A DNA stretch of 24,457 bases, from NCBI GenBank assembly GCA_002245135.1, contig NGBS01001257.1:1-24457 (forward strand), written 5' to 3'. Source of the stretch: Proteromonas lacertae. Its lineage: Eukaryota > Sar > Bigyra > Opalinata > Proteromonadidae. Shown here one piece after another: positions 1-9,275 of this stretch. The notes under the pieces were generated by a model that did not search any database, had not been told where the DNA came from, and saw only the letters and a list, made by a program, of their open reading frames with translations. The position numbers were made by a program, and so were the translations under genes. Each line of letters starts with the position of its first letter. The first letter of the stretch is position 1.

Positions 1-1999
1 ATATGCATGATGAATATGATGATTGTAATAGACAATGTGAAAATTCCGCGAGAAAAATACAATAAATTAGCATCAAGTAAAACAATAGAAAGTGAAGAAC
101 TAACTGATATAAATATGGAATTATGTGATATTGAAGGTGATTTAATGAAATTAGATAAAGAAATCGAAAATCAAAATCGTCGTGTTAATTCAATCAATGA
201 AGAAGATACTGACAAATGTAAAGAATCAATAAGAATCAATAAAGAGAATGACACATTATTAAGAGATAAATTAAAACAAGTAAAACATAAGTTAGATACA
301 TATTCAATCAATATGGCTGATGTAGAAACTGACACATTGGATAAACTATTAGATGATACAAATGGTTATTTACAGATGAAAGAAAGAAATAGAAATAGGA
401 AAAGAGTTAAATGATGCATTAAATGAAAATGAATCATTAAAGATGAGAATGATGTATTAAAGAAAGAAGTAGAAGAAGCATCAGCAATACTAAAAGATAT
501 AAAATCCAATCCTGATTATTCATTAGATACAACATTATTGAATGAATATTTGAGTGAAAGAGTTGAAATATTAGAAAATGATTATAATCGAATCATTTCA
601 ATAGCTGATGAAAATGAAAAAGAGATTGAAGAATTAAAGAATAAAAATGACAATAATAATTCAAGTATGAATGAATCAAAAAAGAAATTGAAGAAAGAAT
701 AAGAATATTCGAGAAGAATTAAAGAAAATTGAAAGTGAATTGAAAGAAGAAAGAAATTTGGCTGATAAATATGAAACTGATCCAAATGCAGGAAGTGATA
801 TATTAGTTGATTTACACAGTAAATGTTGAAGACTGAGAAGAATAAGAAACTGTGAAAGAGATTTGATGAATGGAAATGAAATTAGTAATTTTGATGAAAT
901 GGAAACATTGAAAATTCAAGTAGAAGATTTACAGAAATCTTTAGAAAATGCCAAAGATGAGAATGATAAATTGAATTATAAAAGTTTAGAAAGAAGATTA
1001 AAACTTAAAGAATGAAGAAAAGAAATTAGAAAAAGAAATAGGAAGAAATAAGAGAGATTTAAAATCAATAAGTGAAAAAGAAATAGGTAAAAGTGAAAAT
1101 GGAATAAATGTAAATAACTCATTAAATGACATAAATGATTCTAACAACGAAATAAAAACTGAAATTAGCGAATGTGAATCAATGTTAAATGATTTAAAGA
1201 AAAATGATTATAGTAGTGATGAAAAAGATGAAAAATATGATAATATAGAGAATAAGATAAATGGTATGAAGAAAAAATCAACAATTGTAATGAAGATATT
1301 GAAACAATAAATGATATGATAAAATGTCTTAAAGATAGTGATAATTTAGTTGATAAACTAAAAGATAATAATAAATTATCTGATGAAATATCAAATGATT
1401 TAAATCGAATGTTAAATGAATATGAAGATTTTGAAGAACCAGATTCTTGATAGATGTAAAATGTATAGAAATGATGATGATAATGATAATGATGATAATG
1501 AAAATAAAGATGAAGAGGCAGAAAAAACAAAGTTATATAAATGCAATAAACCAATTAGCGAAGAAGTAGAAGAAAAGAAGAAAGAATTAGAATCCTTAGA
1601 AAATGAGATAAATCGAAATTATAATTCTGCTAATACAACTCCAAATACAACACGCAAGAAGTCCAAGAACACCCAGTGAAAATCGAAGAGCATTGCGATT
1701 AAAAGAATTAGATGAAAGAAATGATGAAATTAAGAAAGATTTGAAAGATTTAAACAATAAAAGAAATAATTTGAATAAGAATTTAGAGTTAATGAAATCT
1801 AATCTTTACAATAAGATGTTAAGTGAAATACCTACAATAAAAGAAGATTTGAAAGAATTGAAGAAAGAAAATGAAGATGAGAAGAAATCATTAAAAGAAT
1901 TTGAATATGATCCACATAATGATAATGAGTTTTCCAACAAATGTAATCAAGAGATTCGTATTAATGAAGTAGAAATAGAAGATTTAGGAAAGAGATTAG
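1..1999 (+). pseudogene. Disrupted 5' part of the giant host coiled-coil gene
   Basis: This stretch encodes Lys/Glu/Asn/Asp-rich heptad-type sequence throughout, but the readable frame moves between the three + frames, with roughly eight or nine breaks in 2 kb. The longest open pieces are 7-414, 1416-1679 and 1693-2004. Its motifs recur in the intact downstream frame: a YETDPNA-type block near 774 matches one near 3055, and a block near 1771-1850 (LNKNLELMKSNLYNKML) matches one near 3520-3600. It is therefore the upstream portion of the same gene, which begins left of the window. The last switch is seen directly: the frame of 1693-2004 ends in GKRLG, and the downstream frame opens at 2000 with DEKENEIKK, which reads on naturally. 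Many breaks look like single-base changes in A-rich runs, so true decay and sequencing or assembly error are both possible. Confidence 0.75.
7..414 (+). CDS. Coiled-coil fragment of the same disrupted gene
   Basis: This is a 135-residue open piece with no cysteine-rich, membrane or signal features. It is almost entirely charged heptad-like sequence. The segment DKLKQVKHKLDTYSINMADVE (residues about 86-106) is a diverged copy of a motif found again near 2460, 4095 and 5815 in the long downstream frame. That marks it as one unit of the repeated rod rather than an independent small gene. The ATG at 7 or 10 is probably an internal methionine of a longer product, because coding-like sequence fills the window from its first bases. 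Codon use is the same A-rich style as the long ORF. Confidence 0.5.
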   Translation: MMNMMIVIDNVKIPREKYNKLASSKTIESEELTDINMELCDIEGDLMKLDKEIENQNRRVNSINEEDTDKCKESIRINKENDTLLRDKLKQVKHKLDTYSINMADVETDTLDKLLDDTNGYLQMKERNRNRKRVK

Positions 2000-2004
2000 G
2001 ATGA
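1693..2004 (+). CDS. Coiled-coil fragment directly upstream of the intact frame
   Basis: This is a 103-residue open piece. The block NLNKNLELMKSNLYNKML (about residues 27-44) and the following KEFEYDPHNDNEFSNKCNQEI (about 69-89) match repeat landmarks in the intact ORF, for example LKKNLDEMKNDLLNKLIHKS near 3520 and DRYETDPNADNSILIE near 3050. It ends where the long frame opens, so it is best read as part of one gene with a frame change near 1997-2000, not as a separate protein. No start signals were found upstream. Confidence 0.5.
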   Translation: MRLKELDERNDEIKKDLKDLNNKRNNLNKNLELMKSNLYNKMLSEIPTIKEDLKELKKENEDEKKSLKEFEYDPHNDNEFSNKCNQEIRINEVEIEDLGKRLG

Positions 2005-2041
2005 AAAAGAAAATGAAATAAAGAAAACAATAAAGAATGAT

Positions 2042-5000
2042 TTGAGTAAAATCTCAGTTGAGAATTTGAAGAATCTCAAAAATGGTTTAGATGAATTAGA
2101 TGGAAAAGTGAAAGAATTGAAAGATAAATCTAAAGAATTAGAAGATAATATAGATTTAGAGAAAGAATTAATAAAAGAAAAGAATAACTTAGAACAACTA
2201 GAAAATAAATACAAAGAAATCAATGATAAGTTAAACAAATGTAAAGATCAATATGAGAATATAAAAGAGAATGAAAATACTGATAAAGAGAAAGTAGAAG
2301 AAAGAAATAAGAAGTTGAATGAAATGGAAGCTGAGTTAAATGAAATTGGTGATATGATAAATGATGAAAAGATAAAACTAGAAGAATTGAAGATTGGTGA
2401 AGATAATGTAAATTGTAAGAAAGAATTAAATGAAAGTAAAAACAATCAAAAGAAAATAAATGAAAGATTGAATGATATTGATTCCACTTTGTGTAATATG
2501 TCAAATGAGTTTTTATTAATAGAAAATGATCCTCTAAAAATAATGGAAGAATTAGAAAAAGCCAAAAATGCTTTGAATGAATTAAATGATGGAAATGAGA
2601 TGATGAATGAAGAAGTTGATAGATTAGAAAGAAAGAATGAAGAAATAAATGATGAATTAGAAAGATATAAAGAAAAGATTCAGTCATTAGAAAATGATTT
2701 ATATAATGCAAATAATCGAATAGAAGATGATAAACAAGAAATAGAAGATTTATCAACTCAATTAGAAGAAGCAAATAAGACAATATCTGAAATAATGTTA
2801 AAACCAAATAATGATGATAGTAGTTTAGTTGGTGAATATTTGAATAATGAAATAGAGATGTTAGAAAAAGAAATGAAAAATGTGGAAAAAGAGTTAAAAA
2901 TGAAAGAAAAATTATATGAAAATTATGAATTGAATGAAGAATTGTGTGAGAAAGAAGAAGTAAAAGAATTAAAAGAGATATTATCATTTGTAAAACCATT
3001 ATTAGATGAATGTAAAAAAGAAGTAGAAGAAGAAAAGGAATTAATGGATAGATATGAAACAGATCCAAATGCTGATAATTCCATATTAATAGAAATAAGT
3101 AATAAAATGAATATAACAAAGAGTCATTTAGGAGAATGTAAAGATAAATTGAATGAGAATAACATATTGCTATTAAATGAAATGGAAAGAGTGTGTAGTA
3201 GTAAAAATGAGAATAATCTGAATAATATGGATAAAATATTAGAAAAGATGAAAAGTGATTTAAAAGAAATGAAAAATGAGTATAATGAATTTGATGAAGA
3301 AGATTATAATGATAAATGTAAAATATATGATGATATTGAAGAAAGTGATGAAGATGTAAAGAAAATGAGTTATGTGAATAGTTGTGATAGATTGAATGAG
3401 GAAAGTGAAGAGAATCGAAGTAAATTAAAAGAAATCAATAAGAAATATGAAGGTGAAGAAAAATTGAAAGAATTAAAAGGATTAAGAGAAAAGATGATGA
3501 AATGTAATTTGAATAAGAGTTTATTGAAGAAGAATTTAGATGAAATGAAGAATGACTTATTGAATAAACTAATACATAAATCAATAGAAGATCAACATGA
3601 ATTGAAAAGAATGAGAGAAAAGAATGATGAAACAAAAGAAGTAATAATGAAGTTAAAAGATAGTAATAAAATGAATAATGAGAATTTGAGTGAGAATGAG
3701 ATAATAAACAATCGAAATAAGAAAGAAATGGAAGAAATAGAAAATGAGTTGATGAAACTAGAAAAAGAATTAGAAAAGAAGAGTAAAAACATAAAAACAA
3801 GTGATGTTGAAAGTTTAAAGAATTTAGAAAGTGAATTAAAAGAAATAGAAGAAAGAATGAATGAATTAAAGGAGAAAGAGAAAGAAATCAAACTGTCAAT
3901 ATCCAATGAAGAAGAAATACAAAAGATTAAGAAAGAGATGGAAGAATTAGAAAAAGAATGCAATGAATATACAAATGAATTAACAAGATTGAAAGAAAAA
4001 ACTGAAGATTTAAAAGAAGAAGATAATAATAATAATGATAATATGAGTGATTCTAAATATGAAGAATTAAAAGGTAAAGAAGCTGAAATTGAAGATAAAC
4101 TGAATGTAATAAAAGAAGATATTGAAAATGTAAATAATGAATTATACTCTTTGAGTGACGAAGAAGTGAATGAACAGAATGAGATAATAAAGAATGAACA
4201 AGAATCAATCAATAAAATTAGAGAAGAATTGAAAGAAGTAAATAATTTATTGAATGATTTAAAGAATGACAATGAAATACTGGTGAAAGAAGAAGAAGAT
4301 GCTTCATTGGAAAAGAATGGATTTAATGAAGAATTAGAAAATCTGAGAGAAGAATTAAATGAATTGAATGAAAAAATGAAGAATTATGATGAATTAAATA
4401 CCAAATATATAGAGAATTACCTTGATACTTTGAAAGAGGATGAAAAAGAATTGGAAGAAGAAATAAATAAGGAGGAAGAAGAAATGAAAAAATCAAAGAA
4501 TGAAGATTATATGGAAAATGAAAGTTTGTTGAAAGAAATAAAAGAAAAAGATAAAAGAATAAAGAATGATTTAAAAGAAAGTGACAAATTAGTGAATGAA
4601 TTAAAGAAATGTAAAGAAGATGAAAAAGGTGATAAATATAATGAATTAGACAATAAATTAGATGAGATAAAAGATGTATTGAGTGAATGTAAAAAAGAAA
4701 TGAAAGATTTAAAGAGAGATAAAGAATTATTTAACAAAAAGAATGAAAATGAGAAGTTATTAAATGAGATGAATGAAAATATCTCCAATTTGAATGATAG
4801 TTTTAATGAATTAGATGAAGATGACTTCTTAAACAAATGTAAATTAATCGATAAAAGTAAAAGAGAGAATATGAATAAGAAAGAATCATATTTAGAAGGA
4901 ATAGAAGAATTAGATAATGATTTAAAGAAATATGAAAATGATATGAATGATTTAAATGAGAGAATAATGAATGAATCAATGAACAGAGGTGATGATGATG

Positions 5001-8000
5001 AAGAAGGTGAAGAAGGAAATGAAGAGAGAAGAAGAAGAAATAGTGAAAAAGAAATGAAAGAAATATGTGAAAGAGAAAATGAATTAAATAAGAAGTTAAA
5101 GACAATAGAAAAGAAGAAAGATGAATTAAAGAAAGATTTAAATATGATAAAAGATAATATAATTAACAGAATGAATAATGATATAAATGAGGATGAAAAG
5201 AAGTTGAAGTCAATGACAGAAAAGAATAAGAAATTGGAGAATAAATGCAATGAACTATTAGCTAACTATGAAATTGAAGATGAAAGTGAATTAAAGGATA
5301 AAAAAGAGAAATTACAAAGAAATGGAGAAGAAATGAAAGAATTAGAAAATCAATTAAAGAAAATTGACAATACCTTAAAATCATTAAAGAAAGACAATAA
5401 TGAAGAAAATACTAAAGATATAAAGAAATTAGATAAAGAATTAGAAGAAATAGAAAATCGAATGAATGAAATAGGAGAAGAAGAAGAGGAGATAAACAAT
5501 TGGTTAAAGAATGAAGAAGAATTGTTAAAAGCCAAAGAGAATTATAAGAATTATGAAAATGAATATAATGATTGTAAAGATCAAATAGAAAAGAATAGAA
5601 TGAAATGTGAAGAAATAAAGAGCAAAGAATTGATGGATGAAAAATCAATAAAAAAATATGAAGAAAAATTAGAGAATTTAGAAAATGAGATGAAAGAAAT
5701 AGAAAAAGAAATCAAAGAAGGAAAAGACTTAATAAATGAAATAGAAAATATGGATGTTGAAGAAAAGAGAAAAGAATTATTCAAAGAGAATAAAGAAAAA
5801 GAAAAGAAAATAAATGATAAATTGAATTATGTAAAGAATGAATTAGGCAATATGAATCATGAGATGTTAATAAATGAAAATGACAATAGTAAATTGATAG
5901 ATGAATTGAAGATGTTGAAAGAAGAAAAGAAAGATTTAGAACAAGCAATGAATCAATTAAATGAAGAAAGTGAAAGAAGAAATGAAGAATTTACATTTGA
6001 TAAAGAAAGATTAGATAGTTTAGAGAATGAATTAAACAGAAAAATCCAAGAATTAAATGAAACAAAAGAGAAACTAGAAGAAGCTGAAAAAGAATTAGAA
6101 GAAACAAAGAAATATTTAGATGGATATGGTTTAAAAAAAGGTGATTTAGATGAAGCAACAATGATCGATCAAATGAATGAAAGAATTGATATATTAAATG
6201 AAGATAATGAGAAGTTGAAGAATATAAAAGAAGAATTAAAGAAGAGTATAGAATTGTGTGATGAAAATGAGTTATTGAATGGAAAAGAAGAGATAAAAGA
6301 ATTAGATGAATTATTAAATGAAACAGAAGGATGTATAGGAGAAATAGAAGAAGAATTAAAGAAAGAAAAGAATGATATAGAAGATTATTTATTAGATGCA
6401 TCTGAAAATAGTCAAAACTTAGAAGAAATCCGAAAGAATATATTAGAAAGTGAAAAGAAAGGAAAAGAAATGAGAGAAAAGATATTAAACAAGTTATGTA
6501 ATATAAGCCATAATAATGTATTTATAAATGAAATAAATGAGTTAAATGAAAAAGTAAAAGAGAGTAAAGAGAATAGGATGAATGAACTAAATAGTTTAAA
6601 GAATGAATTAAATGAAATTGACAATGAGAATGATGAAATGGAAGAAAGGTTGAAAGGATTGAAAGAGAAATTAAAAGAATTAGAAGAAAGTGAAAATCCT
6701 GATGAGAATGAGATAAATAAATATAGAAATGAGATAAATGACTTAGAAGAGAGAATATCAAATAATAAGAAATTAAAGAAAGAAATTGAAGAAAGAATTA
6801 AAAGAATGGAAGAAGGAGATGAAGAAATAGATGTAAATGAATTGAATGAGATTCGTAAAAGTATGAATGAATTAAAAGAGAACAGTAAAGATTGTAATAA
6901 TAAACTAAACAGTTTAAATGAAAATCTAAAAGACTATTGTAATAAAATGGATAGTAAAAATGAGATAAAAGAATTGGGTCGATTAAAGAAATTAATAAAT
7001 AAAGAAGAAGAATTAAATGAAAATTCAATATTAGAAATAATGAAAACAATAGAAGAATTAGAAAAGAATGAAAAATGTAATAAAGCCATAGTAAAACGAA
7101 TAAAAATCAATTCTTTGAAAATAAAACAAGAAATTGAAGATAATAAGAATAATGTAAAAGAATTGAACGAATTAGATTTGAATAATAAAAAGACAAGTGC
7201 AACAATGAAAGGAATGAATGATTTATCCTTAAAAACATTAAATATTCGAAATCATTTAGATACAGTTCATAAGATGTTAGATGAAAGTTATATAAATGAT
7301 TTAAATAATTTGAAGAAAGAAGTGATAGTATTGAAAGAGAAAAATGAAAAATTCGAAGAAATGAAAGAAAAGAAAGAAGAATTAGAGAATAATAATAAAG
7401 ATATGAGTGAAGAAATAGAAGAAATGAAAAAGAGGATAAAAGAATTAGAAGAAGAGTTAGAAAAGACAAAATTAGAAAGAGATGAATATGATAGTGGTTG
7501 GAAATGTTGTAAAGAAAATACAAAGAAATTATTGAATGAAATAAATGAATTAAAAAGTAAAGTAAGTGAATTAGAAGAAGATTGTCAAAGAAAAGAAGAA
7601 GAAAGAATTCACCAAAAAGAATTGTATGATAATTTATATAAAGAAATTCAGAAAATGAAGAAAGTATTAAAGAAGCCTGAAGTATATGAAACTCCTGAAA
7701 TCGCTGAATTAAAAAGATGTGTAGGATTGGCTCGTCAAGCTGTAATGAGTGCAAAAGCCTCTTATGCTGAGATTAGAAAATATGATCAACCACCACCACA
7801 TAATCCAATGAGAATCTTAATGGGATGTTTCTATTTATTAGGTTATTTAACAAAAGCTCAATTTATTAATGGTTTAACTTATGAAGGAACAGATATAAAA
7901 GTTCCAGAAAAAGATTCTTGGAATAGTTTAAGAACTTATATTGATTATCAATTTGTGAATTCAATGGTGAAATATGATGTATTAGATGAGAAAAATGAAG

Positions 8001-8542
8001 ATGAGAAAGAAACAATAGAATTAATTCGACATGAACTTCGACAGTATAAAGCTGAAGAAATAAGTCAATATTCGAAAGCTTTTACAGTTTCGTACAATTT
8101 ATTAAATGCCTATTTTGATTTATATGATGCAGTAAATCATATAAAAGGAGAGAATGGTTTGACATCGAAAGAATATTTATATCGAATATTGAATGCCACA
8201 TCCAATTTAGAGACAATATTCTCTTTATCATCGAAAGAAATAAAGATAATTGATGAAGAAGGTAAAGCAATAATAAAGAATCGATTTGATGATAGTGAAA
8301 TGGATTTATATGTAAATGATGTTCGAAATAAATTTGAAGAATTATCTTGTGAATTATCAAATGCTTATCGTTCAATTCGAAGTACTTTTAACACAGATTT
8401 AGATGCAGCAAGTATAGAATTGAGTATAGAAGCAACATTGAAAGATACTCAAAGAAGAATGTCAATGTCAACAATATCTCCAGCTGGAAGAAGAAAATCA
8501 AGAACATCCTTTTCTTCAAGTAGAAAGTCTTTCATAGGTTAA
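2042..8542 (+). CDS. Giant coiled-coil protein with C-terminal dynein-stalk-like microtubule-binding domain
   Basis: The frame is open from 2000 to 8542. The codon at 2042 is TTG, and the first in-frame ATG is at 2324, so no proper start exists here and the gene continues from upstream. About 1,850 residues are charged, proline-free coiled coil with diverged repeats of about 550 residues. From about residue 1895 the composition changes. ARQAVMSAKASYAEIRKYDQ leads into PPP (1917-1919), a hydrophobic helix (MRILMGCFYLLG), a key Trp in SWNSLRTYIDYQFVNSM (W1960) and SKAFTVSYNLLNAYFDLYDAV (about 2012-2032). These landmarks follow the order of the dynein heavy-chain stalk tip: ElK..PP, then a helix, W..k......F, S.Aa..L..W....Y..V. 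The tail (about 2138-2166) is Ser/Arg-rich and basic. Such proteins are usually named 'viral A-type inclusion protein' in trichomonads, a label based only on coiled coil. A cytoskeletal or microtubule-linked role is inferred. A UAAA polyadenylation-like signal follows the stop. Confidence 0.85.
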   Translation: MSKISVENLKNLKNGLDELDGKVKELKDKSKELEDNIDLEKELIKEKNNLEQLENKYKEINDKLNKCKDQYENIKENENTDKEKVEERNKKLNEMEAELNEIGDMINDEKIKLEELKIGEDNVNCKKELNESKNNQKKINERLNDIDSTLCNMSNEFLLIENDPLKIMEELEKAKNALNELNDGNEMMNEEVDRLERKNEEINDELERYKEKIQSLENDLYNANNRIEDDKQEIEDLSTQLEEANKTISEIMLKPNNDDSSLVGEYLNNEIEMLEKEMKNVEKELKMKEKLYENYELNEELCEKEEVKELKEILSFVKPLLDECKKEVEEEKELMDRYETDPNADNSILIEISNKMNITKSHLGECKDKLNENNILLLNEMERVCSSKNENNLNNMDKILEKMKSDLKEMKNEYNEFDEEDYNDKCKIYDDIEESDEDVKKMSYVNSCDRLNEESEENRSKLKEINKKYEGEEKLKELKGLREKMMKCNLNKSLLKKNLDEMKNDLLNKLIHKSIEDQHELKRMREKNDETKEVIMKLKDSNKMNNENLSENEIINNRNKKEMEEIENELMKLEKELEKKSKNIKTSDVESLKNLESELKEIEERMNELKEKEKEIKLSISNEEEIQKIKKEMEELEKECNEYTNELTRLKEKTEDLKEEDNNNNDNMSDSKYEELKGKEAEIEDKLNVIKEDIENVNNELYSLSDEEVNEQNEIIKNEQESINKIREELKEVNNLLNDLKNDNEILVKEEEDASLEKNGFNEELENLREELNELNEKMKNYDELNTKYIENYLDTLKEDEKELEEEINKEEEEMKKSKNEDYMENESLLKEIKEKDKRIKNDLKESDKLVNELKKCKEDEKGDKYNELDNKLDEIKDVLSECKKEMKDLKRDKELFNKKNENEKLLNEMNENISNLNDSFNELDEDDFLNKCKLIDKSKRENMNKKESYLEGIEELDNDLKKYENDMNDLNERIMNESMNRGDDDEEGEEGNEERRRRNSEKEMKEICERENELNKKLKTIEKKKDELKKDLNMIKDNIINRMNNDINEDEKKLKSMTEKNKKLENKCNELLANYEIEDESELKDKKEKLQRNGEEMKELENQLKKIDNTLKSLKKDNNEENTKDIKKLDKELEEIENRMNEIGEEEEEINNWLKNEEELLKAKENYKNYENEYNDCKDQIEKNRMKCEEIKSKELMDEKSIKKYEEKLENLENEMKEIEKEIKEGKDLINEIENMDVEEKRKELFKENKEKEKKINDKLNYVKNELGNMNHEMLINENDNSKLIDELKMLKEEKKDLEQAMNQLNEESERRNEEFTFDKERLDSLENELNRKIQELNETKEKLEEAEKELEETKKYLDGYGLKKGDLDEATMIDQMNERIDILNEDNEKLKNIKEELKKSIELCDENELLNGKEEIKELDELLNETEGCIGEIEEELKKEKNDIEDYLLDASENSQNLEEIRKNILESEKKGKEMREKILNKLCNISHNNVFINEINELNEKVKESKENRMNELNSLKNELNEIDNENDEMEERLKGLKEKLKELEESENPDENEINKYRNEINDLEERISNNKKLKKEIEERIKRMEEGDEEIDVNELNEIRKSMNELKENSKDCNNKLNSLNENLKDYCNKMDSKNEIKELGRLKKLINKEEELNENSILEIMKTIEELEKNEKCNKAIVKRIKINSLKIKQEIEDNKNNVKELNELDLNNKKTSATMKGMNDLSLKTLNIRNHLDTVHKMLDESYINDLNNLKKEVIVLKEKNEKFEEMKEKKEELENNNKDMSEEIEEMKKRIKELEEELEKTKLERDEYDSGWKCCKENTKKLLNEINELKSKVSELEEDCQRKEEERIHQKELYDNLYKEIQKMKKVLKKPEVYETPEIAELKRCVGLARQAVMSAKASYAEIRKYDQPPPHNPMRILMGCFYLLGYLTKAQFINGLTYEGTDIKVPEKDSWNSLRTYIDYQFVNSMVKYDVLDEKNEDEKETIELIRHELRQYKAEEISQYSKAFTVSYNLLNAYFDLYDAVNHIKGENGLTSKEYLYRILNATSNLETIFSLSSKEIKIIDEEGKAIIKNRFDDSEMDLYVNDVRNKFEELSCELSNAYRSIRSTFNTDLDAASIELSIEATLKDTQRRMSMSTISPAGRRKSRTSFSSSRKSFIG
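2450..6550 (+). repeat. Diverged internal repeats of about 1.6 kb in the coiled-coil gene
   Basis: Several landmark blocks recur in the same order. Block A (RLNDIDSTLCNMSNEF type) is near 2460, 4095 and 5815, with an upstream copy near 262. Block C (DRYETDPNADNSILIE type) is near 774 and 3050, with weaker forms near 4635 and 6385. Block D (DEEDYNDKCKIYDD / DEDDFLNKCKLIDK) is near 1430, 3292 and 4815. Block B (LKKNLDEMKNDLLNKLIHKS / LKKDLNMIKDNIINRMNND) is near 1771, 3520, 5125 and, weakly, 6460. Spacings are mostly 1.3-1.75 kb. Copies share only scattered residues, so the duplications are old. Confidence 0.55.
7700..8150 (+). other. Dynein MTBD-like domain region within the coiled-coil ORF
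   Basis: This covers residues about 1887-2036 of the long ORF. It is the only segment with Pro, Trp and mixed hydrophobic composition. Landmarks in order are EIRKYDQPPP at the end of the entering helix, MRILMGCFYLLG, DSWNSLRTYIDYQFVNSM with W1960, IRHELRQYKAEEISQYSKAF and LLNAYFDLYDAV. In dynein heavy chains the stalk tip has ELKS..KPPP, a vm.av..LLg helix, W..ak..l....Fl..L, i..y......v...S.Aa.gLc.Wv....Y..V. The match is a recalled pattern comparison, not a database hit. The helix after it (about 2050-2130) could be the returning arm of a stalk hairpin. Confidence 0.6.
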
Positions 8543-9030
8543 TTTTAAATGTTAATTGGATTTATATATTTTATATATTTAGTGTTTTTTGTTGTTATAA
8601 TAATTTTTAATTAGTTATAATTCTTTTTTTTTGTTAAATACTTTATCAATTGGAGATATATATATGATTCCATTCTATCATCCAATGAAAATTGGTGTGT
8701 AGTTATTTATAATTGATTCTAAAAAGCCTGCTTGAATATAGCATACTTAATTTGTTCTGCAAAATGGAGAGTTATTCATAAAGAAAATAGTATATTTATT
8801 CCGAAAATAATGATAATAAATCTATATTATATTGATAGGTATATCATAACTATTTTTTACTGTATAGCATTTACCAAAATAAAATTCAGTTAATAATAAA
8901 TAATAATAGGATGATGTGTTGGTAATAGAATATCCTTGTTATTCAATCTAAAATTTGATTATTAATATTATGTAAAATGAAATACAGATTTGACTTAGAA
9001 CTATTAAAAGGTTATTGCATAAATATATGT
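8543..9030. other. Intergenic region after the coiled-coil gene
   Basis: There is no supported protein gene here; short frames on both strands are interrupted often. The sequence is AT-rich with T tracts soon after the stop (around 8580-8640). UAAA motifs suitable as trichomonad polyadenylation signals lie just after the stop. No element end, target-site duplication or tRNA was recognised. Confidence 0.5.
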
Positions 9031-9150
9031 ATAACCGTAAGAATATCACTGTATGTGGGTAAACCGTACCAGACTATTCTTAGGTGCCTTCTACAGGTAA
9101 GAATAAGCGATTTGAGTGTGAATTAGTTTTTGGTACGGGTTATACTGGAG
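9031..9150 (+). ncRNA. Candidate structured RNA, possibly U5 snRNA-like
   Basis: This is a higher-GC patch inside AT-rich spacer, rich in inverted repeats. The arms TATTCTTA (9075-9082) and TAAGAATA (9098-9105) are perfect complements around GGT-GCCTTCTAC-AGG. GCCTTCTAC (9086-9094) differs by one base from the conserved U5 loop 1 (GCCUUUYAY). Thirty bases further on, AGTTTTTGG (9125-9133) resembles an Sm site. Weaker pairs, AAACCG/CGATTT (9061-9066/9108-9113) and CACT/AGTG (9047-9050/9115-9118), could make the lower stem. A rival outer pairing is CCGTACCA (9064-9071) with TGGTACGG (9131-9138). No clear 3' stem-loop was found after the Sm-like site, which weakens the U5 reading. Confidence 0.3.
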
Positions 9151-9275
9151 CAAGTGGTGAATTTAAAATTGTGTATATATTTTAGTGTGTGAATAAATTT
9201 ATGGGTTAAAATTTATTTTTATATTTTTAATAGTTTTTAGAGTAGGATAGTAGAAATAAAGTGTATAAATAGATA

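Noticed and set aside
2220-7754. Many long minus-strand frames opposite the coiled-coil gene
   Set aside because: They are Leu/Ser/Phe/His-rich shadows. The + strand is so purine-biased that the opposite strand rarely forms stops. No start context or family resemblance was found.
2042-8542. Poxvirus A-type inclusion protein homology
   Set aside because: That name is attached to such proteins because of generic coiled coil. The C-terminal domain points to the cytoskeleton instead.
9241-9250. AGTAGGATAG as the left terminus of the Polinton (ends often begin AG)
   Set aside because: Only the first two bases are informative. No matching inverted end or target duplication is within the window.
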